Origin: Ypsolopha sequella
Lineage: Eukaryota; Arthropoda; Insecta; Lepidoptera; Ypsolophidae
Length of the DNA stretch: 64,000 bases
NCBI GenBank assembly: GCA_934047225.1
Contig: CAKOHE010000039.1
Coordinates: 124,001-188,000 of the forward strand
Reading direction: 5' to 3'
Position 1 is the first letter of the stretch, and the number at the start of each line of letters is the position of its first letter. This document shows positions 39,980 to 51,438 of the stretch, piece by piece. A program made the translations under genes and the position numbers. The notes under the pieces are model-generated. The model was not told where the DNA came from. It searched no databases and saw nothing but the letters and a program-made list of their open reading frames with translations.

Positions 39980-40338
39980 GTTACGATCGTAATGCCCCGG
40001 GGGGTGTCGGATGTGTCCCGAGTGTGAACTTTGAGATGCAAGTCACAGTCCATCCACACTCGGTAAACCCGCGTTTCACCTGCAAATATTACGTCCCAAC
40101 GTGATGGGTGGTGAGCCCTATCATCGTTCTTCGGGCACAAATACACTCTTTTTAGGGCATGCAGGTTTCCTTACTATGTTTTCCTTCACTGTTCACAAGT
40201 GGTAAGTACCTATTAGCAAATACTATGCATATTATGTAAATTCCGAAGAACTCATTGGTGCATGCCCGACCGGAGATCGAACCTTAATCTCAAGATTAAG
40301 AGGCCAGCGTTCTACCCCTGAGTTACCGCTGCCTTTTC
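39980..40338 (-). repeat. Full tRNA-derived SINE, reverse orientation
   Basis: From 40,338 downward: GGCAGCGGTAACTCAGGGGT (A box), then GGTTCGATCTCCGG (B box), a body with AAGGAAACCTGCATGCCC, and a tail (CAGGTGAAACGCGGG, GACTGTGACTTGCATCTC). Other pieces lie at 24,040 (body), 46,560 (body), and 60,150-60,400 (a different head with the same tail). Confidence 0.7.
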
Positions 40339-41338
40339 GTTACTTTAAAAGTAAATATATATATATATATATATATAGTATGCCTAAGCTTAGTAGGTAC
40401 ATATATAGTTTCGTATGCATAAATGATCATCATATAATGAACAACTACTCAAACATAAATTTTGGAAAAAAAATGAAAACTTTTTAAAACATGGAAAGTT
40501 ATAAATACTGATTTTATTGTTCCAAATGCGTTACTGAACGAAATTGTAAGGTTTGATCACGCATTTCTAATTTTTGAAAAAAATGTTTTCCAGGCATCCA
40601 TAAACACGGCAATAACGTACCATACTGATTAAAAATCAGTATCGTGATAAAACTTTGTAACAAAACACGCGCGCAGCAAACGAGTGGTAATCGAGCTCTG
40701 CCTGACTCCAGATTTCCACTAACTTGCGGGAGACCGCGGGGGACGTTAAATTCGCGCGGGGAGGAGAGTGTCGCTTCTTTACGTAGTAATACTTTATATT
40801 CTCTGCCTCCAGTATGAATTTGGACGATGATCAAAAAGTCACCTTGTATATATATATATATTATATACTTTGCGTATTTGTATTGTAATATGCACACAGT
40901 CTACTCGGGATCTCGTAGGGATTTTGATGAATTATACCACTTTGTTTTTACTTTGACTTCTTGTATTATTTCTTTTTTTCTATTTTCTTCCATATTTCAC
41001 ACATACATTAAGGGAGGGGATTTTTGAATCTCGTAGAGCACTCGCTTATCGCATTTCGTCAAAACTCTGGAAGGAATATTTATAGATGGAGAACCACCTT
41101 CACACCGATAGGACTCTCTAAGGAACCTTGCTCGTGTTTTTTCTGAAAGATCTTTTATACTGGATCTGTATTTATTTTTGGAAAACACGAAATAATTCAG
41201 TCAATGCGAGATATGTCGATCCATAAAGGTTATCGATTGCCAACTAAACACGAACAAATAGTCCTTTAGCCTACCTATAAAACCTAGCCTTACCTAAACC
41301 TAACATATTGCCTAGCTATATGTTACAGTATGTGTGTA

Positions 41339-41392
<54 letters not shown>

Positions 41393-41589
41393 TTTGGAGT
41401 ATACGTAATAAGTAAATTTGAAACATAATTTTTAATACCATTAAAAAACCAAAATGCTAATTTTCGAGGTTTTTTGTAAGGGGTTTAATTTTTTAAATAT
41501 CTTTTATTGCGATGATATTATATATTATTAATAATATTATACATATGTATATGATATAAGGTATATTATTTGCTATAGGTAACGTAACA
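40339..41589. other. Non-coding, with MITE M1 end and (AT)n
   Basis: 40,811-40,848 is an isolated right end of M1 (AGTATGAATTTGGACGATGA through CACCTTGTATATA). 41,340-41,388 is a (TA)n microsatellite. GC-richer sequence at 40,650-40,790 has no supported reading frame. Confidence 0.55.
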
Positions 41590-42045
41590 CGTTAAGGTTG
41601 CGTAATAATTGTGTGCTTCAATATGGCAACACATGTTTTGTGTTTACTCTCACATTTAATTAGTTATCCTAGTAATTAATCACAGTTTTGTTCAGTTTTT
41701 TAGTGTAAACTAGTGTACTGGCGACAAACCGTCTAGTGTACTATCCATAAAACAGTTTCTACAAGCTTAAAGTGCATTAATCAGTGTTTTAAAATCGGCA
41801 ACTGCATCGTCAAACCGCAAAACAAAGTTTGCACAAAGTCGCTCAGCGAAACGCGTAAGCGACACGTTCTGCATGGCGCTTCCGACCTTTTAGCCGCAGC
41901 CCGCGTCTTTCTTCCGTTGCAAAGCTAATGTTCGCATCTCGCACAATATTTATGTTTTAAGCAGTGGCTGCCTTATATCGGATTGACAAATAAATCGCTG
42001 CAGCGCTAACTCGAATACGTTAGGCCACATATTTAAGTTCTCGCC

Positions 42046-43140
42046 ATGTCTCCGCCGAAAAATAAAATGTGTACGGTTTGCCGCACAGTGACGAAAGATA
42101 GGGAGTTCCTGCGCTGCTCTATTTGCAACTTGTACTACGATCTTCAATGCGCCAATGTTTCCTCGAAAAGGTTCTACTTAATGACTCCCCAACATAAAAC
42201 TTCTTGGAAGTGTCAAAGGAATGACTGCAAACCACTATCAAGCGATGCGCCAGATCAGTCAGAGTCCGATTCGGAACAACAAGCAACAAGCAACGTTACC
42301 CAGCGCAGCAAGCTACGCAAGTTGAAAATTAATGATAGCAACATTCAAGTTACGGGGGATAATCTCCGTAGTATCATACAGGATGAAATAATGAGCGCTA
42401 ATAGCGCCATGAAAGCCTCATTTCGGAGCATGCTGAAGGATCATCACAAACAGATTGATTTAAAATTGTCCATTTTCGAAGAGTCCATTTCATTTTACAA
42501 TGCAGCATTTGAGGACTTTAGAAAGATGATGGCTGTCAAGGACGAAACGATTTCCAAACTGCAGAAATCTAACGAGATCCTACAAAATAACGTCCAAGAC
42601 CTAGGCCAACGCTTGAACCAACTGGAGCAGCACAGCAGATCCTGCAATTTGGAAATCCAATGCGTGCCAGAGAAGAAATCCGAAAATCTTATTACTATAG
42701 TTGAGCAGCTGGGCAACGCTTTGAGCTGTCCGATCAAGGAAGTAGATATTCTTCACTGTACTCGAATCTCCAAGATGAACCCAGAGAATCCTCGTCCACG
42801 CTCTATTCTTGTTCGCCTGGGTAGTCCACGTCAACGAGACACAGTGTTAGCCGCCGCCATAAAATTCAACAGAAACCAGAAAAAAAATGAAGACAAACTT
42901 AACACGCACCACCTTGGTTTCGGAGTAGATAAACCGCAACCCATATTCATAGGCGAACATATGTCTGCTAATAACAAAGCATTACACGCGGCAGCTCGGA
43001 AGCACTCCAAAGAATACGGATACAGGTTCGTGTGGACTCGCGGTGGTAAGGTCTTCATGAGATACACAGAAACATCAGATCGTATTCGCATACATAGCCT
43101 TGAGCAATTGAAAACCATAAGACCCGAGGCACCTAAGTAG
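42046..43140 (+). CDS. LINE ORF1: PHD-like zinc finger, coiled coil, RNA-binding C-terminus
   Basis: 364 codons from ATG 42,046. Residues 8-60 form a PHD-like zinc motif (CTVC...CSIC...CANV...WKC...DC). The usual His of the Y-H-x-x-C block appears as Asp (YYDLQC). A Ser/Asp/Glu-rich linker follows, then a coiled coil (about 120-210) and a C-terminal nucleic-acid-binding region with PRPRSILVRLGSPRQRD and YGYRFVWTRGGKVFMR. ORF1 proteins of this type coat element RNA and chaperone it to the nucleus. Complete and undamaged; ORF2 follows in the +1 frame. Confidence 0.9.
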   Translation: MSPPKNKMCTVCRTVTKDREFLRCSICNLYYDLQCANVSSKRFYLMTPQHKTSWKCQRNDCKPLSSDAPDQSESDSEQQATSNVTQRSKLRKLKINDSNIQVTGDNLRSIIQDEIMSANSAMKASFRSMLKDHHKQIDLKLSIFEESISFYNAAFEDFRKMMAVKDETISKLQKSNEILQNNVQDLGQRLNQLEQHSRSCNLEIQCVPEKKSENLITIVEQLGNALSCPIKEVDILHCTRISKMNPENPRPRSILVRLGSPRQRDTVLAAAIKFNRNQKKNEDKLNTHHLGFGVDKPQPIFIGEHMSANNKALHAAARKHSKEYGYRFVWTRGGKVFMRYTETSDRIRIHSLEQLKTIRPEAPK

Positions 43141-43147
43141 ATCATAA

Positions 43148-46114
43148 TTCGTCTATCTCTTTTTTACGTGTGTTCAATATTTTAGTAACTTAAAATTCAA
43201 CCGTTTATATTTCTATTACCAAAACGTGCGAGGACTCAAAACTAAAACTATAGATTTTCATAAAAATGTCTTACTATGTAATTATGATGTCATAGTATTG
43301 ACCGAAACTTGGCTTAATGATAGTGTCTATGACGCGGAACTCTTTGATGATCGCTACACTGTATACAGGCGAGACAGGGAGACAACAAACTTGAATGTTT
43401 TAAAAGACGGTGGAGGTGTTTTAATAGCAGTCTCTAGAAAAATTAATTCTCACAGAATGCAGGAACTTGAAGGTGAAGGTGAAGATCTCTGGGTCAGTAT
43501 CGATACTAATTCTAAGCAAAATAATACCAAATTAAATATCTGTGCTGTCTATTTACGTTCCCCACTTACTTTAGACGCCCTCCAAGGATTTTTTGATAAC
43601 GCGCAAAAATCATTACTAAATGATAACACTAGTATTATACTGGGTGACTTTAATCAAAAGACAATGTCATGGACTAAATGCTCTGATAGCTCATCTTGTA
43701 CGTTTACTTGTGTTAATAACGATAAGACTGAATCTTTAATAGATTTTATGTCCATTAACGATTTAAAACAATACAGTCATGTCCTAAACAATAAGTCTAG
43801 AACACTAGACTTAGTTCTGTCTAACGCCTCATCAATTGACCTAAGACAAAGTAATATAACATTAAGTAAACTCGACGAATATCACCCTCCGCTAGAATTT
43901 TCCATGTCGTTAGATCATACCACAAGCCATCTTACAAACAAAGCTTCTTCCAGACATAACTTTTTTAAGGCGGACTATAAAAATATTATTAAAGAGCTGA
44001 AATGTATTAATTGGAATGACGAGCTTGACAATTTGAGTAATGTTGATGACGCCCTTTCAGTATTCTATCGTTTACTTCGGGAGCTTATAGCTAAACATGT
44101 CCCAATATCTAAAAGTTGTAAAAATAAGTTTCCACTCTGGTACAATCGGGAACTCATCTCTTTACTAAAAGAGAAAAGTAATTTACATAAGAAACTAAAA
44201 AAATACCATAATCCTTTGGATGAACTTGATTTCGAGTCACTACGCCGTAGATGCCAAAAACTACAGACTACCGCCTACAACAACTACATAGCTCGCATTG
44301 AGTCGTCAATTAGGACTAACCCGAAGGCATTCTGGTCTTTTGTTAAAAATAAAAAAGCCGGTTGTAATTCATATCCAACACAAATGAAACTCGGCGATGT
44401 TGTTGCAAACGATGGAGACAATATTTGCAAATTATTTGCAGAAAACTTCTCTAAGGCCTATGTCAGCACTGATAATAATAGTAATACAATTCCTTACGAC
44501 CTGGATCAGCTAAATGTATCGTCCAATTTCCTCTGCTCTCTTGGTCTCAATGAGGACGAAGTCTACCAAGAACTTATAAAAACTGACCCAAATAAAGGAG
44601 CAGGATCAGATGGCATACCACCTGCATTTCTGAAGACTTGCGCTAAAGTTCTATCTCAACCATTACTACTTATAATGAATCGATCCTTAAAAGACGGCAT
44701 GTTTCCTCACTTATGGAAGGAAGCACTGATCGTTCCTATCTTTAAAGCGGGAGGCTCAAGGGATCTTATCACCGATTACAGACCAATTTCAATTTTAGCT
44801 GCGATGGGCAAAATATTTGAAAAAATTGTATGCAAGCACTTAGCGTGGCATGTGCAATCTCATATTTTACCGCAGCAGCATGGTTTCATGAAGTCTAAAT
44901 CTACCCTTACAAATCTAGTCTCACACATTTCCGAACTCACAGCATCCGTTGACAGTCGAATCCCAGTAGAAGTAATTTACACAGACTTTAGTAAAGCCTT
45001 TGATAGAGTGAACCATGCTATTTTGATAAATAAACTCCAAGCTCTCGGTTTAGGTGGATCTCTGCTGCGGTGGCTTGGTTCTTACCTTAACCAGCGTACA
45101 TGTAGGGTCGTTGCCTGTGGCTACTCAAGCGAAGCCATTTTGGCCTCTTCTGGTGTGCCGCAAGGTTCCCACTTAGGGCCCATACTTTTTAACATCTTTA
45201 TCAACGATATTAAATATTGCTTCCACAATTGTCAATTTCAATTATTTGCGGATGATTTAAAGATCTCCAAACCTAATTTATCGCCTGTAGACCCGAGGCT
45301 ACTGCAAGATGATCTTAATAGGCTAGTACAATGGTGCAAAAGGAATGATATGAGTCTTAATCCCTCCAAGTGCTTTTCCATCTCTTTTACCAGAAACAAA
45401 AATACAACAACCAATGATTATTTCATTGAAGGCACTAAGCTCCAACAAGTGGAACAACTACGCGACCTGGGAATATTGATGGACAAGGATTTAAAATTCG
45501 CCAAACATATTGACAAGCTTGCGACGAAATGCTTTAAAACACTTGGTTTTGTTATACGTAATACTAAGCATTTCAAAAAACCATCTACCATGATTAAACT
45601 TTATAATGCCCTGGTCCGATCTCAGTTGGAATACTGTAGTACTGCCTGGAACCCTTACTATGAAGTGCATGCAAAGCGATTAGAGAGCGTCCAAAGTCGA
45701 TTTCTTTACCATCTCTCGTACGGCGATCACAAAGCTAAGAAACTACCAAGCTATTCCTCAAGGCTAGCTCACTACCGAATGTGCCCTTTAGCTGATCGCA
45801 GAAAGGTCAATGACTTAGCTTTTCTACATAAGTTAGTCAACGGTGCACTTGACTGTCCAGATCTCTTAAGTAAGCTGTCATTTAATACCCCTAAAAGGCT
45901 ACCAAGATCCAACTACATTCTTTTTAATATACCCTTTGCTAAGACTAACCTAGGTACCAACGCTCCTTTAACGAGATCTTGCCGCCAGTACAATGCTATT
46001 TCCAAATACGCCAAAGCAGATATTGATATTTTCTCCGGGCTCAACACCTTCAAGTCCTCTGTCAGTAAATACTTAGCCAAAAAAACTACACGCACAAATA
46101 AACACAAAGCATAA
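43148..46114 (+). CDS. LINE ORF2: endonuclease plus reverse transcriptase (no upstream AUG)
   Basis: Open from 43,148 (after a stop at 43,145) to 46,114. Endonuclease homology begins at YYQNVRGLKTK (near 43,210), before any in-frame ATG; a GTG at 43,226 is the first near-cognate codon inside it. Motifs: VLTETWLND, LGDFNQ, LDLVLSN, and YHPPLEF where SDHxP is more usual. The RT has DYRPISILAAMGK, QHGFMKSKST, YTDFSKAFDRV (about residue 585), SGVPQGSHLGP and FADDLKI (about 675), then the C-terminal Cys/His-poor domain to HKA-stop. It appears catalytically complete. Start is probably by reinitiation or non-AUG use, or an ATG was lost. Confidence 0.92.
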   Translation, partial: FVYLFFTCVQYFSNLKFNRLYFYYQNVRGLKTKTIDFHKNVLLCNYDVIVLTETWLNDSVYDAELFDDRYTVYRRDRETTNLNVLKDGGGVLIAVSRKINSHRMQELEGEGEDLWVSIDTNSKQNNTKLNICAVYLRSPLTLDALQGFFDNAQKSLLNDNTSIILGDFNQKTMSWTKCSDSSSCTFTCVNNDKTESLIDFMSINDLKQYSHVLNNKSRTLDLVLSNASSIDLRQSNITLSKLDEYHPPLEFSMSLDHTTSHLTNKASSRHNFFKADYKNIIKELKCINWNDELDNLSNVDDALSVFYRLLRELIAKHVPISKSCKNKFPLWYNRELISLLKEKSNLHKKLKKYHNPLDELDFESLRRRCQKLQTTAYNNYIARIESSIRTNPKAFWSFVKNKKAGCNSYPTQMKLGDVVANDGDNICKLFAENFSKAYVSTDNNSNTIPYDLDQLNVSSNFLCSLGLNEDEVYQELIKTDPNKGAGSDGIPPAFLKTCAKVLSQPLLLIMNRSLKDGMFPHLWKEALIVPIFKAGGSRDLITDYRPISILAAMGKIFEKIVCKHLAWHVQSHILPQQHGFMKSKSTLTNLVSHISELTASVDSRIPVEVIYTDFSKAFDRVNHAILINKLQALGLGGSLLRWLGSYLNQRTCRVVACGYSSEAILASSGVPQGSHLGPILFNIFINDIKYCFHNCQFQLFADDLKISKPNLSPVDPRLLQDDLNRLVQWCKRNDMSLNPSKCFSISFTRNKNTTTNDYFIEGTKLQQVEQLRDLGILMDKDLKFAKHIDKLATKCFKTLGFVIRNTKHFKKPSTMIKLYNALVRSQLEYCSTAWNPYYEVHAKRLESVQSRFLYHLSYGDHKAKKLPSYSSRLAHYRMCPLADRRKVNDLAFLHKLVNGALDCPDLLSKLSFNTPKRLPRSNYILFNIPFAKTNLGTNAPLTRSCRQYNAISKYAKADIDIFSGLNTFKSSVSKYLAKKTTRTNKHKA

Positions 46115-46394
46115 AATAAGTAGGTACCTACCCTGTTATTTTAAAAAATCTTCGCACAAAATTTGTTAACCTAGTTTTAATTTCATATTTTATAGAATAT
46201 ACGAGTAGTAAATGCTCCTATTAGTATAAGAATTGTTCATAATTGTCGTAACTGGCGCATGATGTGGATACCTTTAATTAAGAAAACAAATAGCTGTATA
46301 CATTTTAAGATTATTCCATTTAAGTAAGTTTATTGTATTTCTTGTTGGTGTTCCTAAATAAATAAATAAAATAAAAATAAATAAATAAATAAAC

Positions 46395-47509
46395 ACAAAT
46401 TCTGTGAAAAATTCAACCCGCTACCTATATAACGGCTGAAGCTACAGTTGATCCTGTGACAGACGGACAGACAGACAGACAGACGGACGAACTGACAGAT
46501 AGCGGAGGCTTAGTAGTAGAGTTCAGTTTGGCACGCTTTCAGTAGTGTAGGTTCAATGTAATAAGGGCTGAACCTTATCCCATTGCCGTACTTCGGGCAC
46601 AAATACCGCTTTTTAGGGCATGCAGATTTATCTACCTCACAGTGATTTCCTTCACCATCCAGCAAGTAAATTCCAAACTAGGGATGCATCGATACGCCTT
46701 TTTGCTGATACTTTACCGATACTGATACTCTTATAAAAATATCGGCGATTCCAATTCCTATACTGAAATATACGTTACATGAGTTCTATAATCGCTCAAT
46801 TTGGGCGACAACATAATTTGTGCAAGTAGTTTGAAGAGGTGTTGTAACTAGGTGATAGGATAGACTCTATGACATATTAGTTTAGAGGTTGTTTTGCATT
46901 AGCGGGTTTGAGTGCCGGATGCTTCAAGCTTTTGTTTCGCGTAACGAAGATGTATAGTGCTTATTGGTTTGAAAAATGTAATGTATCATGGAAAATTTAT
47001 CTCCTTTTTTTAACACCATCGCTCTTTCACTGGAAGAAATGTTTATTAAAATTTCATAAAATGTCTGACTCATCAAAACCTTTAAGAACTAAAACTTGTA
47101 AGCAAGGTGACATGAGATCTTGAAATTTGTAAATCAAAGAAAAAAAAACTGATTTGACTGATGACAGCCCCATACCGAGGGTCGAAATATATCGAATAAC
47201 ATTTTTTTATTGCTTTAAAGTGGATTTAATTTATTTGATATTTGTTTGACGTTAATTTTGCTGTTTTTTATACAGTTCCCACGTCTTCAGGAGTTTGTTT
47301 TGTTTTTAATTTGATATGATAGTACGAAATCACAAAACGAGTTTTATTTTGCACTTGTCCGTATTTATTCCTCAAAATGCTAAAAATTAGTTTAGTTTAG
47401 AAAACTTTGAGGGTTCCGTATTTCATCATGGAAAATTTGAACCTTGTAGGATCACTTTGTTGCCCTTTTGAATCAAGTTGAATTTAATATCGAATACTAA
47501 AGCCAGGTA
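46395..47509. other. Non-coding; repeat fragments
   Basis: 46,460-46,520 is (GACA)n of the F3 type. 46,560-46,680 is a reverse SINE body. 46,680-46,760 (TAGGGATGCATCGATACG, CCGATACTGATACTC) looks like a hAT-type terminus, but I found no matching right end. 47,405-47,460 resembles an F3 end. Confidence 0.5.
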
Positions 47510-47836
47510 GATGGTAGAGCTTATGCCGGGCTTGACGGTGACCACCCAAATTACTCGCCAAACCCTCTCGAAATTATTCAGGAGATGGATTTGAGGAACA
47601 GGCACAACCAGGTGGCCTACCATGCCTAAATGATTGATGACGGTATTTAGATAAAATAGACCGGTGATGGGCAGCGGCGTTATTGGTGCGAGGGTTCCGG
47701 CACCGCGCTCTACAACCCGCCTGCCCAGCGGGTGTGAGTATGGGCAATTCTTCTAGAAGGACCGCTAAGAGTGGCAAAATTTGGGAAAAGCCTACGTCCA
47801 GCAGTGGACAAACCAGGCCTTTAGATGAATGGATAG
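47510..47836 (+). mobile_element. RTE-type 3' tail (subfamily a), diverged
   Basis: Same order of blocks as 23,487-23,850, with more substitutions (GTAGAGCTTATGCCGGGCTT to GACAAACCAGGCC). Confidence 0.65.
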
Positions 47837-48428
47837 ACCGGCTTTAGTCAAATTTAGTCAAGGACAAAAATTCGATTTTCTAGTTAAACACAATGAAAAA
47901 AGCATCCCACTCAATAACTGATTATCAAAACCTATAAGTTACTTCCCGGTAACCTGTCTTGAAATTCGGTAGGAAGAAAGTTTATTTGGCACCAGTGTAC
48001 AAATAAATCTGAAATTTATTAATTTCCAATTCTATGTGAACTAATATTTGACCTACTTAAATTTAAAGTTCCTTTTATACATTTTGTACGCAAAGATAAG
48101 ATTTTTTATCTACTTACTGCAATAAGGTAATTAAAACACCAAAAGCGGTTTTATAAATATTTACATTATTTGACAGATATTTTAATACTACATTATAAGA
48201 CCACAATAAATTCTGTGCTGTGATTAGGCAAATATATTATAACACCGCTAGAGAACCAATCACAAGCAATAACGATCTGTCTTAATTTCTTAAGCCACGC
48301 AATGAAATCGTTCTCGTTTCTGATTGGTCGTAGGGATCTACATACTAATTTCTTGGGCTTAGGTGTCATGACATATATATACCTATAATACAATGACAAG
48401 TGTTCATTATATATATATATATATATAT
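47837..48428. other. Non-coding, ending in (TA)n
   Basis: AT-rich, no supported ORF. 48,405-48,428 is a TA run into which the next MITE is inserted. Confidence 0.45.
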
Positions 48429-48688
48429 ACAAGGTGACTTTTTGATCATCGTCCAAATTCATACTGTAGGCTTGGTAAATGATGAATCGATGACAATTTT
48501 GGTGAAATTCGTATAATGAAATTTCGACTTCCCATAGTAATTCACTCCCAGTCCTGAGTGAATCACTATGGGGAGTCGAAATTTCATTTTGTGAATTTTA
48601 CAAAAATCGTTATTGGTTCATGATGCTGCTCACTCACCAAGGCTCAAGTATGAATTTGGACGATGATCAAAAAGTCACCTTGTATATA
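48429..48688. mobile_element. TA-targeting fold-back MITE (M1), complete copy
   Basis: Nearly one long palindrome: ACAAGGTGACTTTTTGATCA at the left pairs with TGATCAAAAAGTCACCTTGT at the right, and complementarity continues through GAAATTTCGACTTCCCATAG / CTATGGGGAGTCGAAATTTC to a short loop. Flanked by (TA)n on both sides, consistent with a TA target. Confidence 0.93.
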
Positions 48689-49717
48689 TATAATGACAAG
48701 TGTTCTTTTCAAATTTTTCATGAAATTGTTTTTGATGGTCGTTAATAAAATATTGTGTGCAACTGGACATAATTAGACATTGTTTGTTTCGTAAACAAGC
48801 ACTCGTGTCCCAATGCCTAACATTATGTTACAGTTGCACAAAGCACAATTACAAACGTTAATTATTCAAGTCTGTAAACTAATTTGATACAAAGAACACG
48901 AGTCCAACTCGCACTTGACCGGTTTTGAGGCACAGACAGAACTTTTATAATAATGTTGATGGTTGTGATTGTTGACAGTTGGTAGAACTTAATTTGAAAC
49001 TTTGTTGCAATTAAACGCTTGAACTTAAGGGTCCGCATAAGGTCATATGCACAACTTCAAATGACCATTTCACATTGTGTTAGTTGGTCCATCGGTTTAA
49101 TAAAAATAATATAGATGTTGGACTATAGAACTAATCTAAAAGTTTTAGAAAAAACGCAAAAGCTTTAAGTTCACTCGATAGAAAAAATTACGAAGTTACC
49201 TCTAAATTTCATTTAGCGAGAGGTCCCGGGTTCGAATCCCAGTTCAGAGCTCCTCACATCCAGATTTACTTTTCTTTCTGCGTTTCTATACTGCAATGAT
49301 ATAATGTTAATCTAAATTTCATGTTTTTTTGAGTGTTAAAAGGCCTTACTTAAATTATACAGCCTTGACATTTGTATTTTTAAATAAGTGACTAATTTTA
49401 TCTAGATGCCAAGGTTGATTTTTAAATAATAGAAATGCATTTTTTCTTTTTTCAGCACGTGTTTCTTGATGGTCGTAACAGCTACGGCTGAGAGCGCGCT
49501 ATTTTAAACTAAAAGGAAACATCATAGCGTTTATTTCTGATTAATGCGAAACGAGGTACTCAATCTAACAATATAGGCTCCCTTAAATTGTCGATAAAAT
49601 TACAATATTTATATTATACCCAACTATACCACCATATATACTACACCCAACCGGTTTTGCGTATAAGCATTCAAAAAGGTTTTTTAATAATAAAAATGCA
49701 TTATACATTTCTGATAT
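48689..49717. other. Non-coding; SINE and F3 fragments
   Basis: 48,899-48,926 is a reverse F3 end. 49,220-49,275 is a SINE fragment with B box GGGTTCGAATCCC and the body CAGAGCTCCTCACATCCAGA, the same body later split by the hAT element at 61.6 kb. A strong-looking acceptor at 49,440-49,454 leads into only 11 codons, which I do not call. Confidence 0.5.
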
Positions 49718-50111
49718 ATTTTTCAATGCAAGAGCTCGTAAAGGCCCACTTTTTATGCATCAAAACCGTACAGAAAGTCGATCATTTTGCCCTAAGGCTT
49801 TATTATTATTATTTTTTTTATTTATTCACAATGGTTGGCTAACCTGCAGCCTTTCCTGGGTACCATAAATGTAATACTTTTTTTTTCCACTGTTTCACGG
49901 CTCTGGATACAGTCCTTTTGAGCCGATTATAATTTAAAGTTCACAAGATTATATTTGTTTTATTTCCTCACACTATGCATTGAAAAACGTAGTATGATAC
50001 ACGGGCGTAAGAGCAATAAATTACTCGGTTACGTTTAAAACAATCGCTACGCTCGTGTTTTAAATCGTCCTCGTAATTTATTCCTTTGCGCCCTTGTAGC
50101 ATAAACTACTA
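49718..50111 (-). repeat. F1 dispersed repeat, full reverse copy
   Basis: Complete reverse copy ending TAGCATAAACTACTATTA. The head motif here has an ATCGCTACGCTCGTG variant. Confidence 0.85.
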
Positions 50112-50279
50112 TTATACAACTTTCACACATAATAATGAGGTGAGGGTATCGATGTAAACGATTTAACGGGATGTAATATGAGAACCTTGTAACATCATGT
50201 CCTGATTATCCTAAAACGCGCCATTAATACAGTCTTATTCCATCATATTGTTGTTGTATGTGTAACCCCTCGGCCACAG

Positions 50280-50359
50280 CTTCAGGCTTCGAGAGGCGCG
50301 CCAAGCGGTTCTTCTTGCGGCGGCGCCGGCGGAGAGAACAAATGTATGAAGTTGCATAG
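50280..50359 (+). CDS. Candidate terminal exon, Arg-rich C-terminus (unknown)
   Basis: Acceptor AACCCCTCGGCCACAG is followed by 2 bases and 25 codons to a TAG: SGFERRAKRFFLRRRRRREQ then MYEVA. Very GC-rich compared with its surroundings. The downstream GC-rich region to 50,610 has another basic reading (VAKTAWKRSKKRRQKPEA) with a stop, which could be an alternative exon or repeat. No upstream exon with phase 1 was found. Confidence 0.4.
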
Positions 50360-50670
50360 AGCCGGCCATGGGTCACCGCTCGCGCGTCTTGTCCGGCTTC
50401 GAGTGACTTGCGCTCTCGCGACGGCGGTGTGCGGGGAAGCTGGCGATTGAAACATTGAAACAGTGATCCTAGTGTCGAGCGCTTGAGCGAGCGAGCGAGC
50501 TATCCATGAAGGCGCCGACGGGTGTCGTGGCAGGGCAAAGCCCGTCGCAAAAACCGCCTGGAAGCGCAGCAAGAAGCGCCGCCAGAAGCCTGAAGCTGTG
50601 GCCCTGGGGTAACAGCCAAAGTAGGATAGATATACTTAGATCTATAGGTATGTTGCGTGCTTGGTTCCAG

Positions 50671-51144
50671 TGGCGTGTTATAAAGTTTAGGTATTTAGGA
50701 CACCTTGTGACCGACAACCTCAAGAACCATGCTGATATTGAAAGAGAACATAAGGCGCTAACGGTAAGATGCAATATGTTGGCCCACAGGTTCACACGTT
50801 ATAGTAAGCAAGTTAAAATAACGCTTTTTAAAGCATACTGCCAAGTATTGTACATGTGCATCCTATGGACCAACTTCACGCAGAAAGCCGTTGGCAGATT
50901 ACGGGTCCAGTACAATCATGGTTTCAGCATGCTGGTGGGGCTGCCCCGCTTCTGCAGCGCATCAGGCATGTTTGCGGAGGCCTGCACTGATGATTATTTT
51001 GCTATTGCGCGGAAGAGAGTAGCCTCATTGCTATGCAAGGTGCGGGCCAGCCCCAACTCCATCTTGAAGACCATAGCAGGGAGGTACGACTCGCCCATCA
51101 TATGTCACCTGGCTAAGGTGCTGGTCACGTACCGATACCTATAA
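50671..51144 (+). pseudogene. Non-LTR RT C-terminal fragment (5'-truncated)
   Basis: 158 codons reading VIKFRYLGHLVTDNL, HADIEREHKALTVRCNMLAH, SKQVKITLFKAYCQVLY, LRVQYNHGFSMLVGLPRFCS and IAGRYDSPI, to a TAA. This is the thumb/C-terminal part of an insect non-LTR RT; the catalytic core is missing. The frame is undamaged, so truncation during insertion is likely. A short 3' UTR ends about 51,250. Confidence 0.85.
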
Positions 51145-51438
51145 TGTAACATTGTGTTTTAAAATAGGATTACTAACATAGGATAAGAAACTTTGTGCGT
51201 TACTAACAAATGTGAACCTTCGTTGTTTTTAAATAAATTTATATTATTATTATAAACTGTGTTACTATGGATAAAGCCGTAGCGTTGGCTACGCGTAGCA
51301 AAAATGTGACATGTACGTGTTATTGGCCTTTTGAAAGATAATCTACATTAGATCCCTTTTCCTTCAATTTGTTTACTAAGACAATAACTGCTCATCAGTG
51401 ACCAATTTGGTCGGCATACATCCTTCTATTGCGGCCTG

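Larger units (their letters stand above)
41590..46394 (+). mobile_element. Jockey-type LINE, nearly full length
   Basis: 5' UTR (start uncertain, about 41,590-41,700), ORF1, ORF2 and a 3' UTR ending in a run of AATA/AAATA units at about 46,394. Both ORFs are open, so it is recent. A target duplication could not be recognised because the 5' end is not defined. Confidence 0.85.

Noticed and set aside
40240..40338. Functional tRNA gene on the minus strand
   Set aside because: It has A and B boxes but continues into a SINE body shared with other loci and lacks a proper acceptor stem.
46680..47200. hAT element starting TAGGGATGCATCGATACG
   Set aside because: Left end resembles hAT, but no matching right end or 8-bp duplication was found.
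49441..49490. Terminal exon after a very strong acceptor
   Set aside because: Only 11 codons (HVFLDGRNSYG) before a stop and no partner in phase; kept as a note only.
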